Below the pieces are notes generated by a model, which made no database searches, was not told the origin of the DNA, and worked only from the letters and a program-made list of their open reading frames with translations. 64,000 nt of DNA from Diphasiastrum complanatum (taxonomy: Eukaryota > Streptophyta > Lycopodiopsida > Lycopodiales > Lycopodiaceae), in NCBI GenBank assembly GCA_029204225.1, contig CM055106.1, positions 18,362,149 through 18,426,148 of the forward strand, read 5' to 3'. Below, piece after piece: positions 50,916 to 62,340 of the stretch (its first letter is position 1; every line of letters starts with the position of its first letter). Both the position numbers and the translations under genes were made by a program.

Positions 50916-52990
50916 GAATAGGTTGTCCTTGAAATTAAAAAAAAATGATCAACAACCATTTCTTTAACTTTCAACACTTGTCCAAAAAATCATTATTCTT
51001 AATATAACTTCAAATATCAAACAAGTACTCAGAGATAGAATGACATTTCAATTTTTAATCTTTGCTCTGAAGTACAAACTTAGGTTTTAAAAGTACACTA
51101 AGCAATAAATTTTTCAATCAGATTTGATTCTTTCAAAATAGTAACATCACTTTCGTGTAAACTCAGTTTACATGAAACATTGGGCGAATTATCACTAGAA
51201 TAAGTTGAACAAGTTAACAATTATAGCCCAAAAATATCCACAATTTCTTGTAGACCAGTTACAAATGCTTCTTGGTACCAATACTCTTAGAACATCCAAA
51301 ATTCTAAGGTATAACAATTCATCCAACTAAAATCTCTAGGAGATCCATCCAAATAAAGATGATTTCAACCCAACTCTGAGTACCCCAGATACTCACTTGG
51401 GTTAAATGCCCTTGTTTCTAGCATCTCAAATAACAATCATCCGATCTCAAGAGATTGTCAGTCTCTCTAACAACCGGACATCTAGGCCGAAAACCATACA
51501 CAAGCACTTACAAACTATAATCTGTAGCAAAATACCATCCACTAAAGTAAGTAAACTCCCCACAAGAAAAAATAATTTACTTTATGATAAATGCTTGTGA
51601 GACACATACGTTCTCAAATACACTGGAGTAAAGAGATTTAGATTTTTAAATCACTGATATAAATTCTTGACTCATTCTATAGATTGAGAATTACTCAAAT
51701 TTGATATGCTTCAGATAATAAACAAAAAGCATACCAATACTATATTATTGATAGATGTCTTCAATTCTTCTTCTTTTGTCTTTTTTTCTTTTATTGATAC
51801 TAATAATTTGAATGCCCTATGTAAAGCGAAGCTTCTCTTGATGTATATAGCATCTTTGTTGTTACAAAAGAGATGAGATTTTGAAGTTTGAAAATGCACC
51901 CCAAAAAAAGGAAATACTTTGAAATAACCCCCACTCCCAACCCCCAAACTCAAGAAAAAAAAAAAAAAAAGGATCCCACCTCTCTTATTTAGGTGTTGCT
52001 TTTAAAAATTTTCCTCTTTAGGCCATTGTGACTTTTCATGAGAAATTTTTTATTTTATTTAAGTGCTTTCACACAATCCCTCTTTAGGCCATTTTGACTT
52101 TTCACGAGAAAACCCTTACTCAAGGTCAATTTTCATCACATTCAAAATAAAAATGTGTGTGTGCAAGGGGCAATCTCAACGAGGGAGAATTTCAAAAATT
52201 ATAATTCTTGTTTAGAGAAAAAAAAGTTGAAAGCCACCAAACCTTTCAATGAAACTATAACTATGTAGATTTAGCTATTTTACTTATGCTACTTGTAAAA
52301 GATTTAGCTACAATTTGTTTGAGTAGTAGGGGTAGCGGTTCCAATTTGTAACATAAATTTGATATGCCATGTCATATGAACCATTGATTCCTATGTGCTA
52401 ACTTTTGATTGGATATAAAATATAACTAACAATAGTAAAAAAAACCACTAAAAGATGCTTTTTATACGCTATAAGGGATTTAATATGGCCCCAATAGATC
52501 CTATGTGTAAGCTTCTCATTGAGCTTTACATGTGCTAATCTTCTTCTGGGTTCAAGGTCGTACTTTAAGTCCCAAGACATTGTCATGTGCCAAATCCCAA
52601 ACTAATAGCAATAACAATGAAGTAAAGCTAAAAGAAAGAAGATAACAAGACAATCATGATAGCATATCAATAGAAAGCTAGAAACAATGAGATCACAATG
52701 GAATCTCATTAGCAATGAAATAAAGAGCACAATCAATGAACATTGAGCATTGATTCATTTTATTATTAAAATATATAAAAATGAAAATTCTAATCAATAT
52801 CATAATTATAATAAAACACATAGTGATACAAAAGTATAATTAGTTTTGCTAGTTATATAGTTTTGCTAGAATTGAGAAAACAAATGAATTCCATTATACA
52901 AAAAATACACTCAAGATACAAACAATGGACATGTCAAACATCTCAATTGAATTTTGTGATCCGAATAAAATCATCTCATAGTAATTACTA
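50916..52990. other. No gene seen
   Basis: AT-rich DNA with poly-A at about 51957-51971. If the LTR at 50250-50915 is real, the first part would be the ruined interior of that element, but no pol motif was recognised. Confidence 0.45.
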
Positions 52991-52998
52991 AATAAAGT

Positions 52999-53443
52999 TT
53001 ACACATCTAGAATTTCCTCATCAGTATAAGTTGTTTGAGATTGACCATCCCCATCATGGTCACCTTCACCAACATCGCCTACATCAGTGTCTTCATCATG
53101 GAGATCAGCAAAATCTTCAGGCTTGTCTTTAAGAGGAGGTTGTGGCTCTGATGAGGCCACCTGCACTTTCCTCGCTATCATGGGCATGGGCAAAAGATGC
53201 ACCTACTTCATTGTCAGTATCCAACATATCATTAATTGCGACCACCCTTTGAACAATGAACGCCGATCGAACAGAATCCTTTTCCATAGCTACAGTTTTT
53301 TTCTTTTTTAAAGGGCACATTGAAGTGGTGCCAGTTCCATAACACAGATCTAATATCCAATCATTCTCATATGAAAATAAATCAATAAATTCATTTATTA
53401 GTCTTTGTGCTTCTGGTAGGGAAAACCATGGCCTAGGAGACAT
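52999..53443 (-). pseudogene. DNA methyltransferase-like (SAM-binding) fragment
   Basis: The minus-strand frame from 53443 reads RPWFSLPEAQRLINEFIDLF, then WILDLCYGTGTTSM and VAMEKD. This is the motif I region (D-x-F/C-x-G-x-G-T) of N4/N6-type DNA methyltransferases followed by the acidic residue that binds the SAM ribose. After a frameshift near 53200 the second frame gives an acidic tail, DLHDEDTDVGDVGEGDHDGD, ending at 52999. The catalytic [DNS]PP[YF] motif was not found, so this is a C-terminal exon or a fragment. Such domains are also carried by plant transposons. Confidence 0.5.
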
Positions 53444-53689
53444 CTATGAATCGTAGCTTTCTGGTAACATCCAGAATGACAATACATTCGAGGCATTTCT
53501 CTTACGATAATGTCATGCCACTTGACATTTGTCTTACAAAAAGAAATAACCAATGGACATTATTTTGAAAGCACTTAGAAGGTGTTCACCAGGTGTATTG
53601 TCAAATTTGTTTTGTGCCTGTCGAATAAAAATACAGTAAAATGTCGTACAATCTGCAAAAATACTCTCTTATTGAAGACATGCAATAGA

Positions 53690-53830
53690 ATGGCACTCGA
53701 TTTATCGAAGTAAGCCGACTTATCGGGGAAACCTGACTTGCCTGACATATCGGGGAGTCCGACTTGTTGACTCAACCGACATATCAACTTACCCGACTTG
53801 TCTGACATATCGACTTATCAACTATCCCAA
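53690..53830. repeat. Degenerate short repeat of CGACTTATCG/GACATATCG type
   Basis: About ten variants of a 9-13-bp word (CGACTTATCGG, TGACATATCGG, CGACTTGTTG, CGACATATCAACTTA) follow each other in 140 bp, within the probable LTR upstream of the primer-binding site at 54502. Confidence 0.65.
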
Positions 53831-53849
53831 CTTAATTGGCCACGGTAGC

Positions 53850-54513
53850 AACTCACTCGACTTCCGAATAGTCGAAGCCTTCTCACGCCCGCTTCCTATA
53901 TTGTGCAATGACTTGACAATGACAACAGCTGCCACGATCTCCTCCAGACGGCACAACGGCACGCCATCGCTTTGTACTCATTTGCACTAATGTAAATTGC
54001 TATAGATGACTATTGTAATCATGTAATCAATCAAGCATTCATTGAGACAGACACTATACATGCTTTCATGCATCGATTTTTTCTTTAGACTGATTGTTAG
54101 TAATAAGCTCATAGCTTTTACAGAGCGGAGTTGGCTTCATGAGCACATGGTTTTGTTGCTATTGTCTTGTGCTCATAGCATCTAACTAACGTGTATTTCT
54201 ATACACTAATCTGAATTAATCATTGTCTTTTATTGCATTTAGAGTTCTTGTCAGGATTGTATGCTTTGCTACTACATCTTCTTGTCTAACATTCTTATTG
54301 CTTTGTTAGATTGTCTACTTCTGCTTTCGCAAACAACCACACAAATAACTTCTACTTTATTTCTTTGTGTTCGCCTACTGTAATAGTAGTGCGTGCATTG
54401 AGAGAATTAGTCGACCACTACCTTCATGGAGTAGTAGGATCGTCTCGATCCGGTTGTTCGACCTGGACCAATCAGTTGTCGGACCATATCATTTCCCAAC
54501 ATGGTATTAGAGC
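53850..54513 (+). repeat. Copia 5' LTR (3' portion) and primer-binding site
   Basis: The sequence ends ATTTCCCAACA at 54501 and is followed by TGGTATTAGAGC (54502-54513), a Met-type primer-binding site with one change. A Copia Gag on the same strand follows at 54690. The left LTR boundary was not found. Confidence 0.55.
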
Positions 54514-54689
54514 TTATCTAATTCTTTAATCTAATACTTATATTGTATCAGAAGTAAATTTATCTCAGAGCTATTTTTATATTCTGATAAGCTTCCCACA
54601 AAATCTAATTCTATTAGCCGATAGAATTATTGTTTTCTTGTTATGTAAGTTGCATTAGATTTTCACTCTTAAGTCACTGATAGTTATTA

Positions 54690-55317
54690 ATGTCACTTAG
54701 ACTAACCTCCACATGGATTCCCAAGGGAAGCCAGTCTCATAGTGGACAGCTTGATGGGGTCAATTACCATCTATGGAAATTTAAGATGAAAACTATGCTA
54801 ATGGCTAGGGAACTGTATGATGTTGTCACAAGGGCAGAGGCAAGACCCGAAGTCGACAACGCTGCAATCTCCCGATGGAAGCTGAAGGACGGAAAGGCTT
54901 TCCCGCATCATCCTCAACATATCAGACACACAAATCGGCCATGTGTCTGAAGCTCAAACCTCCAAGGATGTCTAGGACATCTTGAACACCCTATATGAAG
55001 TGTGCGACGTAGCCTCCAAGCTACATCCAAGGAGAAAGTTCTTCTCTCTCAAGATGAAAAATGGTGATTCTCTACATAATCACATCAACTAGTTCAAGGA
55101 CCTGCTGAAGCAAATGGTCATTGTCGTATCAGTCATAGACGATCAAGACACAATAATGACACTGCTTTCAAGCTTGTCAAGCTCATACGATAGTTGGGTG
55201 ATCATCATCATGACACACCCAGAACTGACTCTTTCAAGAGTCATTACAATGTGTTGCAGGAAGACACGAGAAGGAACGAACCCTCAAGTTCCTCGATTGT
55301 CGACTCTGTTAAAATCC
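54690..55317 (+). pseudogene. Copia Gag, frameshifted and cut by another element
   Basis: The frame starts with GQLDGVNYHLWKFKMKTMLM (typical Copia Gag). After a frameshift near 54900 it continues with HVSEAQTSKDV and a TAG where Trp is usual, LLKQMVIVV and SLSSSYDSWVIIIMTHPELT. It is interrupted at 55318 by a minus-strand LTR. Confidence 0.8.
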
Positions 55318-55795
55318 TGTTAGAATCTAGTGCAGTATGCAGATCACATCACACAATCACCATAGCCACTCCTCACAAGCTCTCAAAGATGGCACAACAA
55401 AAGCTAATAGATTACAAAGAAACACTGTACATATAGAGTATTCACAAACTGCATGAAAAGGCAGGTGTCCTAAAACTGGCCTACCACCTTTCAAACTAAG
55501 GTCGGGCCCAATATGGCCGAATTCGACCAACAAACTTGGGACATGCTCCCAAGTATAGCAAGTACTATAAATAACTCTGTACAGGCTAATTCTTCCTATG
55601 TGTGGCTACTCGGCTAACCCAAGTAGTCGGCTACGGGATCAGTGCCCGATCAATATATCCTAACAGGTCACGTACCGATCACAACCATATACAGTAAACC
55701 AAATAAACTGTACAGTAATTACATCCTCACATTTAGAGCTTATACTAATGAATCAGATCAAAACTGATTTCTAACTCTCTCCCTTAAGCTCAAAT
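55318..55795 (-). repeat. Copia LTR (minus strand) with adjacent polypurine tract
   Basis: On the plus strand the block begins TGTTAGAATCTAG and ends TTTCTAACT, an inverted-end pair TGTTAGAA/TTCTAACA with the last two bases changed. The PPT (TTAAGGGAGAG on the minus strand) lies at 55777-55789. It cuts the plus-strand Gag. The same PPT-LTR pair reappears at the window end on the plus strand. Confidence 0.6.
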
Positions 55796-56599
55796 GTGAT
55801 AAGAGTGAAAAACAATAATTTGTAACAATGTCTGGAGTGTCCAAAAGATGTTATGCATGTCCTGCTACTCTGTACTTGACTCACACTCAAGCACACCAAC
55901 AAACCGCCAGGTTTGACTCACAAAGTATCATGCAAACATAATGCTCATACAGAGAGTCTACCATACTCTCGACCAACTGACTCGTCCCCAATCCGACTTG
56001 AACACAAGTGGACCACATGAGCGACATGGCTCAAACTGAGGAAATCCCATTGCCACCATGAGACTTACATCCTCCATCTAGCTAGGCTGACATCCTATCA
56101 GGCACTTACAAGCACAAACATGTAAAGCTGACATAAATGAGCGACTGAGGCTCAACCTGAGGAAATCTTACTCCCACCATAATATACCCTCACCGGATAA
56201 ACAACTAGTAGACATAATTACAAGTGAAAGAGCATAAAATGACTACTTTGTTTCACTGTAATAAATGCACAACCACATACGACTCCGACTCAGATCTAGA
56301 CTCCTGTGACAAGGCAACATGCAAGACTTAGAATTTGCTTCAAACAGGAACACAGATCATGCTACATAGTAACACAAACAGAAAACACTCTCCACAACAA
56401 ACTCACATAGCAACTATATTTGTCAAAATGAAATTACATTGTACGTATAGTTGTTCACTCAGGCAAACCATGCATGACCCAGGTTGTCGTTGGCGGGACG
56501 CGTGTCCCGTCGACTTGCCTCGTGGCAAGGCCAACTGATCCTTATCAACTGATAGGACCCACAGTACAGTAACACGGTGATTCTACTTTAATTCTAACT

Positions 56600-57550
56600 C
56601 TCTCCCTTAAAGTAGAGTCTTTTTTTATACAATTATATACATAGCTTTAAAGTCAACAAACTTTAAGTACATAAAGCTTTGATCTAAACTTATCAAACTT
56701 TTCTCCAACAAGTGGCTTAGTGAAAATATCAGCTAGTTGTTCTTCTATGCTACAATGAACAACATGAATTTCATGACTCAACAACCTTTCACGTATAAAG
56801 TGATACTGAATCTCAATGTGTTTGGTTCTCGCATGGAACACTGGATTCTTTGCTAGCTGAATGCCACTCTGACTGTCACTATGTAATGTCGTGGGATTTT
56901 TCTGCCTCACGCCAACTTCTTCCATGATTTGTCTCAACCATATAGCTTCTTGTGCTGCACTACACATTGCCTTATACTCTGCTTCCGTGGTGGATAGAGC
57001 AATTGTACTTTTCTTCTTACTAGACCAGAAAAAGCAACTACCACAAAACTAGAATACATATCCTATGGTGGATCTACGATCATCAGTCACCTCCCCAATC
57101 CGCATCCACATAACCACACAACTCAGGTAACCCATCATGCTTCCTACCGTAGGTGTTTCCATAAACTGACTTACAATGCCAACAGCATAGCATATATCTG
57201 GTCTAGTCGTGGTAAGGTAAATCAAGCTCCCTACTAACTGCCTGTACAGCATAGCATCAAATGGCTATGACTCATCAAGCTTAGAAATCTTTTTATCTGG
57301 TTCAATAGGAGTATTCACTGGTTTGCAATCCTGTAACCTAAACCTGTGCAGCAACTCTTTGACATACTTCACTTGTGTTAAACCCACTTCGTGTCCTTTT
57401 TGCCACACCTCTACTCCAAGGCAATAATGCATCAAGCTGAGATCTGTCATCTCGAATTGTTCCATGAGACCTTTCTTGATCATATCTATCATCTTTGTAG
57501 TGGGTTTCTTTCCTTTCCTAACCTGAATCCAAGATCTAGTCAATCTAGCA
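56600..57550 (-). pseudogene. Copia reverse transcriptase end and RNase H
   Basis: Minus strand: RT C-terminal part (FEMTDLSLMHYCLGVEVWQ, KPVNTPI) starts just after where the YVDD box would be. It is followed by LVGSLIYLTTTRPDICYAVG, a broken RNase H (TDDRRSTIGYVF) and STTEAEYKAM, LHSDSQSGIQLAKNPVF, EEQLADIFTKPL. Stops and frameshifts separate the parts. A polypurine-like TTAAGGGAGAG at about 56603-56613 and the LTR-like end TTAGAATTAAAG follow. Confidence 0.85.
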
Positions 57551-57559
57551 TCAAAGAGA

Positions 57560-59270
57560 TGGAGTTAGTTGTCACGCGTAGATTCGTTCCCATGAGAGCA
57601 ATAGTATAGTTTAGATTTCAACAATTTCTTTTCGCTTTCAGCCTTATCTTCATGTTGTTTGGCTATCTTTAACTCTCAATCCAGCTCGACAATTTTCTGA
57701 CTGATCAGAGTGTTTTCGGATCCTAGATCAGAGATCCTCTACTCCATTTTCTTCTTCTTATCCAGCATAGACTGGATCACTTGCCCAAGGCTTGAAACTA
57801 ACCCTAGAGCATCACCAGAATCGATGATCGTGGAGGTGGCAGCAGCAGGAGAACCTGATGGTACTGTCCTTGGTAGGAGTGGAATAGGTGCCAAGGTCTC
57901 TTCTTCTTCAAAAGTATCTTCTTCTTCAAACTCTTCAGGCACCGTGGCGTCGAACTGCTTTGGTGACTTTACAGCTGTGTCGACCCGAAGTGTGGCTGGG
58001 CTACCTTGTATGTGTGGTTGCTGACTAGCATCTTCGACACCAACAGTAGATTAATGGATATGCCCGAATCCTCTTCTAGGGGATTGGGGTTCAAAGGGCA
58101 CTGGGATCTGGGGCATTTCAAATATTTCAGTGGCCCCAAGGGGGTTGGAATCATCAAACATATCCTTGAAGAACTATGTGTTGGGTGAGGTTGCTTCGGT
58201 GTGCGGGGGTGAGGCGGCCTGGGCAGTTGTGATGGGAATGGTAGGCCCAATGGTCACAGACTGTCCTTGTATGGAAGCAGAGGCGAGGGAAGCATCAGAG
58301 GCAAGGAGAATGGGAAGTTCAGTGTGAACAACAGCAGGGGTGGAAGCGCAGCTGACGAGGTATGCCTAGTATGACGTCGTGACGCGGAAGGCGAGTCAGG
58401 AATTACGATCTCGCTGAGTGGACGACGACAACTATGAGAACTTGAGGCCTGATGAGATGACTCGGCCGGTGCTTCTTCGTAAACCGAAAGCACAGAATCC
58501 AGGTGGAAGCCATGGATTTCATTTTCTAGGTGAGAAGTGGCTAAAAGGGACAATAGAGAGCCAGCGGCAAACCGCTGCTTAGTATTGGCCTTCATAGCTC
58601 GCTTGAGCTCACCAGAAACAGTCTTGAACCAATTATATGGTTCAAGAGGGGCCAACTTGGTGTGGGACTCCACTATCCTGTGAAGGATTTGAGATGTGAT
58701 GCGGCCTTTCCTGAGGTTGCCAACCATCAGGAAATGATTCAACAGCTGGGCAGCTGCATGGATGGAAGGCTCAGTGATGGCTTCCAGAAAGTAGCCATCA
58801 TTGGTCCAGTGCAGATCGTTAGTGAGGTCAATGTATGGCTTGATGGCTTGTTTGGCGTGCTTGTGATTGGGTGAGGCTTGCGTATCGGATGAGATTCCTA
58901 TAGCTGCAAGTGCAGCCTTAGTGACACGCACTTTGTGTGTGGCTCCCTGGAAGGTGATATAAAACTTGGATTTTTCTTCCTTCCACGTACTGAAGGCAAG
59001 AGTGATGAAATCCATATTGATATGACCCGAAAAGACTCTCTCATGAATACCCATTGCAATGAGTAGAGGCTCCGCAAGGGTCATCCACTGAGTGACCATG
59101 CTTGTGCTAGGAAGAATCATGATGTCCGTTGCAGATGGGACATCACAATGGATAGTATAGCGCGGAGACTGGGAAGTATCGGTAAAAGACATGATGATCA
59201 TAAAGGAATTATAAACGCGTGAAAGTGTATCAGAAGGCAATGCAAGAAATTTGGAAGGCTTTGGTCGCAA
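57560..59270 (-). CDS. Large ORF of unknown function downstream of a Gypsy integrase (338 aa plus broken extension)
   Basis: The main ORF (58254-59270; likely start the MSFTDTSQSPRYT Met) has a globular N-terminal two thirds (GHINMDFITLAFSTW, KFYITFQGATHKVRVTKAAL, WTNDGYFLEAITEPSIHAAA) and a Ser/Pro-rich tail. Continuing upstream-to-downstream on the same strand are Pro-rich (57969-58250) and acidic/coiled-coil (57739-57942, and KIAKQHEDKAESEKKLLKSK near 57620) segments in other frames. The layout resembles the extra ORFs, often annotated as plant transposon protein, found in some Tat/Athila Gypsy elements. I cannot name the family. It lies on the same strand, about 670 bp downstream of the integrase. 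Confidence 0.45.
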
Positions 59271-59487
59271 GAAAAATTCGCAAGAGCTTCGCTAGCACAA
59301 GTGAGGAATGAATCGAATTCAGCCAACTTATAGGTGAATTTGGTGGGTCCATTACACTGAATAGTAGTTTGGTTGATCAGTTCTGAACAAAAATTTGCAG
59401 GCATGTAGAGTACTGTAAAAATAGGCTATAAAAATCTCGACGAAGATTTCTGGGGATCTGAACCTATCAAGCAAACGTTTTCCAGGG

Positions 59488-59770
59488 CTGGCGAAGGATG
59501 AACCTTCGCCCAGGTACTGTCATAAATGCATTTTTTCACAGTTTGAACCTATGGACTACCTAATTTTGACATTTTAAGATCATCTAGCAAGTCGGCGAAG
59601 GTTCATAATGAGGTTATCATGCTCGGCGAAGGTTTCCAAAATGGCATATCACTGAACATTCGCCTGACTCAAAAATTGAATTTTCTCTTGTCAGAAACCT
59701 TTGCCCACCTTAATTTAGATAAATCAAGAGTGGATGTACAGTCTGAGAGCTTAGCGAAGGTTTATGATAC
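59488..59770. repeat. Dispersed GGCGAAGGTT motif in both orientations
   Basis: GGCGAAGG occurs at 59489, 59593 and 59624, its complement CCTTCGCC at 59503, and near-matches at about 59659, 59698 and 59753. The block lies between the Gypsy integrase and the downstream ORF. The first direct/inverted pair can form a hairpin. Confidence 0.7.
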
Positions 59771-59944
59771 TATATTGGCCAAATCTGTCCAAAACAGTGG
59801 TTTTCTAAGGGTTTTTTTTTTTTTTTTGTAACTGTCTTTTTCCAAAAAAGTTAGCAAATTAAATACTGAAAACAAAAAACTGAAAAACAAATAAATTAAA
59901 AAACCCATTGAGATCAGGCTTGCTCAACTGGCAGAGCAGGCTAC

Positions 59945-61313
59945 CAAAACTTGCGTAATCGACTGCCATTTATCGGAGTATCAAATCGTTTTCCATCCAA
60001 GTGCTCAAGAATTACTGCGCCATAGTTTAGGATTTCCTTCACTTTATACGGGCAACTTACCCTTGATCAGCTTGGTTGTGTACATCAATGCAAGATCTCC
60101 TGCTTTCAAATCTTTTTTGTGCAATTGACGATCGTGCCATGCCTTGTGGCGGCCTTTCTATGCTACTAAAGCATGAACTGCCATCAATCGGGTTTCACAT
60201 AATTTGTGCAACGCTTCATGACGGAGTTGTAAAGACATATCATCATTGAATCGTTCGGTTGCTGCTATGCGTAAAGATGGGATTAAAAATTCAATTGGCA
60301 TAACAGCATCTTGACCATAAACCAGTTGAAAAGGTGTTTGATTTGTACTATTTTCGTAAGCGGTTCTAAATGCCCATAATGTTGCATATAGTTTATGTTC
60401 CCAATCAGACCGACTCGCTTCAACTGTCTTTGTCATAATGGTGCAAAGAATCTTATTGGAAGATTCAGCTTGGTCATTCCCTCTGGGATAATAGGGAGTA
60501 CTAAATCTGTGTATAACAAAAAAATCTTCCAGTAAACACTTTATGGTTTGATTAACAAAGTGTGTACCCCGATCACTGACAATTTCAATCGGACATCCAA
60601 ATCTGATTATAATATTTTCATAGAAACTTGGCCGTAGATTTCGCATTAGCCACTTTGACAACTTTGGCTTCAACTCACTTGGTCATATAATCAGTTGTGA
60701 CGATAATGTATCGGGCCTAAGATCCTTGCGCAGCAGGATGAATAGGACCAGCATAATCCAATCCCCATTTTTCAAATGGTGCTTGCGATAAAATCGGATA
60801 TAAGGGTTCATAATTCTGTCAAGTAGGCCGTCGTGCTTGCTGGCAGACATCACATGTCTGAATAAAATTTTCTGTGTCCTTATGAAGCGTAGGCCACCAA
60901 CAACCGAATTGCAAAAGTTTGCGAACAATAATATCTATAGAGAAATGTCCTTCACCCATGCCATCATGTGAAAACATGATTAAATCTAGTACTTCATGCG
61001 GTAAAACACATCTTCGTAAAATATTATCTGCTCCACGACAATACAATTGTCCTGCAATTAATTGATAAGGTTGAGTCTTGTGGATCAATTGTCTGTTCTG
61101 TACTTTTGTCAAAGAGTCATTCGGTTGTCCTAGCATCATACTCAACAATATCTGCCGCCCACTCAGGTACTGCTTCAACATAGAACAACGTAGCATCTGG
61201 CAGTTCATCATCCACTTCATTTTATTGGTTTTCATTTTGCTGCAAATTATTTTCACACACAGCCATGTGACATAGTTGAAGTCCAAAATTCCTATTGATT
61301 CTACAAAATACAT
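59945..61313 (-). pseudogene. Gypsy integrase (Tat/Athila-like), frame-broken
   Basis: Minus strand: zinc-binding domain with HDGMGEGHF and CDVCQQA (HHCC type), core with KWGLDYAGPI (first Asp), IVSDRGTHF (second Asp) and GNDQAESSNKI (Glu), all three catalytic residues present. The C-terminal block is KAGDLALMYT and GKLPVKYKEI to about 59950. Stops occur after RRPT, after AAQGS and after YMTK, and a frame change near 60680. RT and Gag would lie at higher coordinates but are not seen. Confidence 0.88.
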
Positions 61314-61319
61314 GTTATA

Positions 61320-62340
61320 GACTTCCCACGTACAAATTTGGGCAGAGGCAATTGCAACTTCAAATTGTATTCATAATTGTTGTTATACCAAAATCATGAA
61401 TTAGAAAACTGTTGGACGAAGTATTTCTACTCCACTACGTTGGCTAGGTCTAAAGAGGGTTCCGTGCATAGTATAGTGGTAGACCGGTCGTCCACCTTCT
61501 AAGTTCTACAGGCTTTCAATCTAAACATAAACAAAGAGGGAGCACCAATGCTTTCCCATCTGGTGCTTGGAACGAAAATAAAACTAGCTAGGGTGTGGCT
61601 AAGGCGGTACCCAACTAGCCAATATCCACTAAACAATATGAACTTTCTAAGGCTTACCCAACTAGCAAGAGGACTAAATCTTACTTAACACCCAAAAGGG
61701 ATTAGAAAATATGACTTGCGGCTAATACTGAGCAATAAGCAAATAAAAGCATGCCACAAGTAAAACCGATGAAAAGGAGGCAAGAGGAGGCCGAGCAACT
61801 TCCCTCAAACTATGCACCTTTCCAAAGGGAACACAAGTGAAATAGAAAGAGAATCTCAAATTAGAGAATGACAATATAGCTTAATCTCCCTCTCCTTTTA
61901 TAGCAAGGAGGGCCTTCAATAAGCATCCACTAGCGTATGGGATTAGCTCTAAACTAGTCATTCTAAGGCTTCTAAGAACTTCTAGCTTAAAACTTAGAAC
62001 TTTAGAAGTTCCTAACTTGGGACTTAAGATAATTAAAGATAAATTAGAATCTTTCTAAGCTTAAGTTTCTTAAGTCTAAGTTCTAAGTTTAAGTTATTTT
62101 ATTATTTTAAGCTTCTACCCATGGACTTACAAAACACATGCCATAGTAGAAGTTTATTGGCAAATACTCATGCGTGGGCTTACAATACACATGCCACGGA
62201 GTTTTATTTCTTTTTTTTATATTTTTCACTGTGTTTGCACAGTTGCTAACAAAAACCTTTGAGGAGTTTTGGTCCGGACCAAGGCCAAAGCCAGCTATAA
62301 AGCATTTCAAAATACATCGTTATTATGTTTGTTTTTTTTA
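61320..62340. other. No gene; palindrome-rich stretch
   Basis: No coding motif. At 61960-62110 the words CTTAGAA/TTCTAAG and AGCTTAAG/CTTAAGCT recur densely in both orientations and could fold into hairpins. A faint tRNA-like A-box occurs near 61460 but was not accepted. Confidence 0.45.

Noticed and set aside
56480-56540. Hairpin GGGACGCGTGTCCC and CCTCGTGGCAAGG as a terminator
   Set aside because: It lies in an LTR-like stretch of a dead Copia; plant transcripts do not use such terminators.
59915-59975. tRNA-like TTGCTCAACTGGCAGAGC
   Set aside because: It lies at the end of the Gypsy integrase frame and lacks a B box and acceptor stem.
61450-61520. tRNA gene-like sequence with TATAGTGGTAGA
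   Set aside because: No acceptor or T-stem pairing could be made; only the A-box-like word fits.
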